Shown: in pieces, positions 5,941-7,017 of the stretch
How positions within the stretch are numbered: position 1 is the stretch's first letter
Layout of the letters: each line of letters begins with the position of its first letter
Source of the DNA: DATLFS01 sp035540935
GTDB lineage: Bacteria; Actinomycetota; CADDZG01; WHSQ01
Direction: 5' to 3'
DNA: 7,017 nucleotides
Assembly: GCA_035540935.1 (NCBI GenBank)
Contig: DATLFS010000012.1
Coordinates: 1 to 7,017 of the forward strand
Program-made: the position numbers and the translations under genes
The notes under the pieces: generated by a model
What the model saw: the letters and a program-made list of their open reading frames with translations, nothing else
What the model was told of the DNA's origin: nothing
The model's database searches: none

Positions 5941-7017
5941 AGGCGGTCTTCGCGTCGCGCAACCGCCACAAGGTGGAGCAGGTGCAGCGGCTGTTACCCC
6001 GGGTCGAGCTGATGGCACTGGACGACATCGCTCCCGATCTGGTCCTCGACGAGCCTTACGACACCTTCGAAGAGAACGCCCTCGCCAAGGCGCGCACCGC
6101 GGCATCGGCCACAGGCTTGCCGGCGATCGCCGACGACTCGGGTATCGAGGTCGACGCACTGAACGGCGCGCCGGGTGTACGGAGCGCGCGCTATGCCGGC
6201 GATGACGCCACCGACGAAGCCAACAACGCGAAGCTCGTTGCCGCTCTGCGAGACGTGCCCGAGCCGGAGCGCACGTGCCGTTACCGATGCGTGGCAACCG
6301 CCGTGTGGCCGGACGGCCGCACCCTGATAGCCCACGGGAGCTGCGAGGGGAGCGTTGTTCTGGAAGGCCGCGGCGACCTCGGCTTCGGGTACGACCCGCA
6401 TGTCGTGCCCGAGGGCGAGACTCGCACGATGGGGGAGATACCGCTCGACGAGAAGCTTCGCTTCTCCCACCGCGGCCGTGCCTTCCGCCTGCTCGCGGAG
6501 AAGCTGGACGCCGCCGCCGCTTCCGATCTCGCGAGCCGCCTGCGCCTGGCACGGGGGATCGACACGCTGGAGGAGAACGCGGAGCCCATCGACCCTCTCG
6601 TCCTCTTCGGTCGCTGGCTCCGCGAGGCGATCGAGCAGGAGACGGGCGAGCCGAACGCCATGACACTCGCGACCGCGAGCCGCGAGGGGCGGGTGACCGC
6701 CCGGACGGTCCTCCTCCGCGGGTTCGACGACCGCGGCCTCGTGTTCTTCACGAACTACACGTCTCGCAAGGGACGCGACCTGGAGGAGAACCCCCGCGCC
6801 GCCGCCGTCTTCTACTGGGGAACGCTCCAGCGTCAGGTGACCGTGACCGGCGACGTCGTGCGCACGCCGCAGGAGGAGTCCCTCGCCTACTTCCGCTCCC
6901 GGCCGCGCTCGCACCAGCTCGGCGCATGGGCGTCTCCGCAGAGCTCGCCGATCGGCTCGCGGGCGGAGATCGAGGAGAAGGTGGTGCGGCTGGAGGCGGA
7001 GTACGCCGGCAAGGAGA
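5937..7017 (+). CDS. rdgB: RdgB/HAM1 NTP pyrophosphatase fused to PdxH (3' truncated by window end)
   Basis: One uninterrupted frame of 360 visible residues. Residues 1 to about 190 are a complete RdgB (XTP/dITP diphosphatase), which hydrolyses ITP, dITP and XTP to monophosphates. It shows SRNRHK (SxNxxK, 7-12), ADDSGIEVDALNGAPGVRSARYAG with Asp66-Asp67, GFGYDP, and EK with SHRGRA (Lys173, Ser177-Arg179), the family's C-terminal end. About ten linker residues rich in Ala (DAAAASDLAS) lead straight into a PdxH domain. No stop lies between them, and no ATG, GTG or TTG in frame occurs between ATG 6429 (inside RdgB) and ATG 6660 (inside PdxH). The start is TTG 5937, overlapping the rph stop as TTGA; the family N-terminus (LKAVFAS) fixes it. 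Either a true bifunctional protein or, less likely, a sequencing error that removed a stop. Confidence 0.88.
   Translation, partial: MKAVFASRNRHKVEQVQRLLPRVELMALDDIAPDLVLDEPYDTFEENALAKARTAASATGLPAIADDSGIEVDALNGAPGVRSARYAGDDATDEANNAKLVAALRDVPEPERTCRYRCVATAVWPDGRTLIAHGSCEGSVVLEGRGDLGFGYDPHVVPEGETRTMGEIPLDEKLRFSHRGRAFRLLAEKLDAAAASDLASRLRLARGIDTLEENAEPIDPLVLFGRWLREAIEQETGEPNAMTLATASREGRVTARTVLLRGFDDRGLVFFTNYTSRKGRDLEENPRAAAVFYWGTLQRQVTVTGDVVRTPQEESLAYFRSRPRSHQLGAWASPQSSPIGSRAEIEEKVVRLEAEYAGKE
6531..7017 (+). other. pdxH: PdxH (pyridoxine/pyridoxamine 5'-phosphate oxidase) domain of the fusion
   Basis: FMN-dependent oxidase domain that makes pyridoxal 5'-phosphate from PNP or PMP. It begins around residue 200 with RLRLARGID and PIDPLVLFGRWL, matching the N-terminal region of E. 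coli PdxH, then SEPNAM-like EPNAMTLAT, ARTVLLRGFD, GLVFFTNYTSRKG, RAAAVFYW, LQRQVTVTG and YFRSRPRSHQLGAWASPQSS. FMN ligands map as Arg256 (E. coli Arg67), Thr272, Arg277-Lys278 and Gln300. Of the substrate-phosphate residues, Tyr318 and Arg322 are kept, while E. coli Lys72 is Arg261 and Ser137 is His326. The last roughly 50 residues of the domain, including the usual WGGxR and FWQG segments, lie beyond the window. Coordinates mark the domain, not a separate gene. Confidence 0.9.

Noticed and set aside
6429..6660. A separate start for pdxH at ATG 6429 or ATG 6660
   Set aside because: 6429 is inside conserved RdgB sequence, and 6660 would remove the PdxH N-terminal region; no ATG, GTG or TTG lies in frame between. 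An internal CTG (6504, 6540 or 6546) cannot be excluded, but the frame from RdgB stays open anyway.
5416..6666. Long minus-strand open frame (416 codons) opposite rph and rdgB
   Set aside because: Arg/Ser/Pro-rich with no family motif, and it lies opposite two clearly conserved genes; a GC-driven shadow. The same applies to minus-strand frames at 889-1644, 2635-3537, 3366-4445, 4217-5098 and 5994-6914.

Overview
The window is a dense block of housekeeping genes, all on the + strand, from a high-GC bacterium. The run mec - cysO - cysM - murI - metallo-beta-lactamase-fold protein - rph - rdgB is the order I recall for Mycobacterium tuberculosis Rv1334-Rv1341, minus the rhomboid-like membrane gene (Rv1337) that lies there between cysM and murI. 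This points to an actinobacterium (Actinomycetota). The selenoprotein SelD and the rdgB-pdxH fusion suggest a lineage other than Mycobacterium, but I cannot name a genus.

Layout: 1-884 is the 3' part of a citrate synthase gene. A 64-bp gap follows. At 949-1983 is selD, whose catalytic position is an in-frame TGA (selenocysteine), followed by a SECIS-like hairpin with a GGUCU loop. Standard gene calling would truncate this gene. Next are mec (1980-2411), cysO (2435-2722), cysM (2719-3651), murI (3642-4469), an Rv1339-like metallo-hydrolase (4466-5209), rph (5206-5940, apparently starting at CTG), and a single open frame from 5937 past the window end that joins a complete RdgB/HAM1 domain to a PdxH domain with no stop and no internal start between them.

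How the genes work together: Mec, CysO and CysM form a cysteine pathway that uses a protein thiocarboxylate as sulfur donor. CysM needs PLP, and the PdxH half of the last protein makes PLP. SelD activates selenide for selenocysteine, including its own. MurI supplies D-glutamate for the cell wall, the metallo-hydrolase may be a cyclic-nucleotide phosphodiesterase, RNase PH trims RNA 3' ends, and RdgB clears ITP/XTP. From selD on, every junction but one is a stop/start overlap (one ATGA, three GTGA-type, one CTGA, one TTGA), so the block is probably one translationally coupled operon. No mobile elements, CRISPR arrays, tRNA or rRNA genes were seen, and no convincing terminator or promoter.

The points most worth a second look are the RdgB-PdxH fusion, the selenocysteine SelD with its SECIS, the extra residues after the CysO Gly-Gly, and the CTG start of rph.
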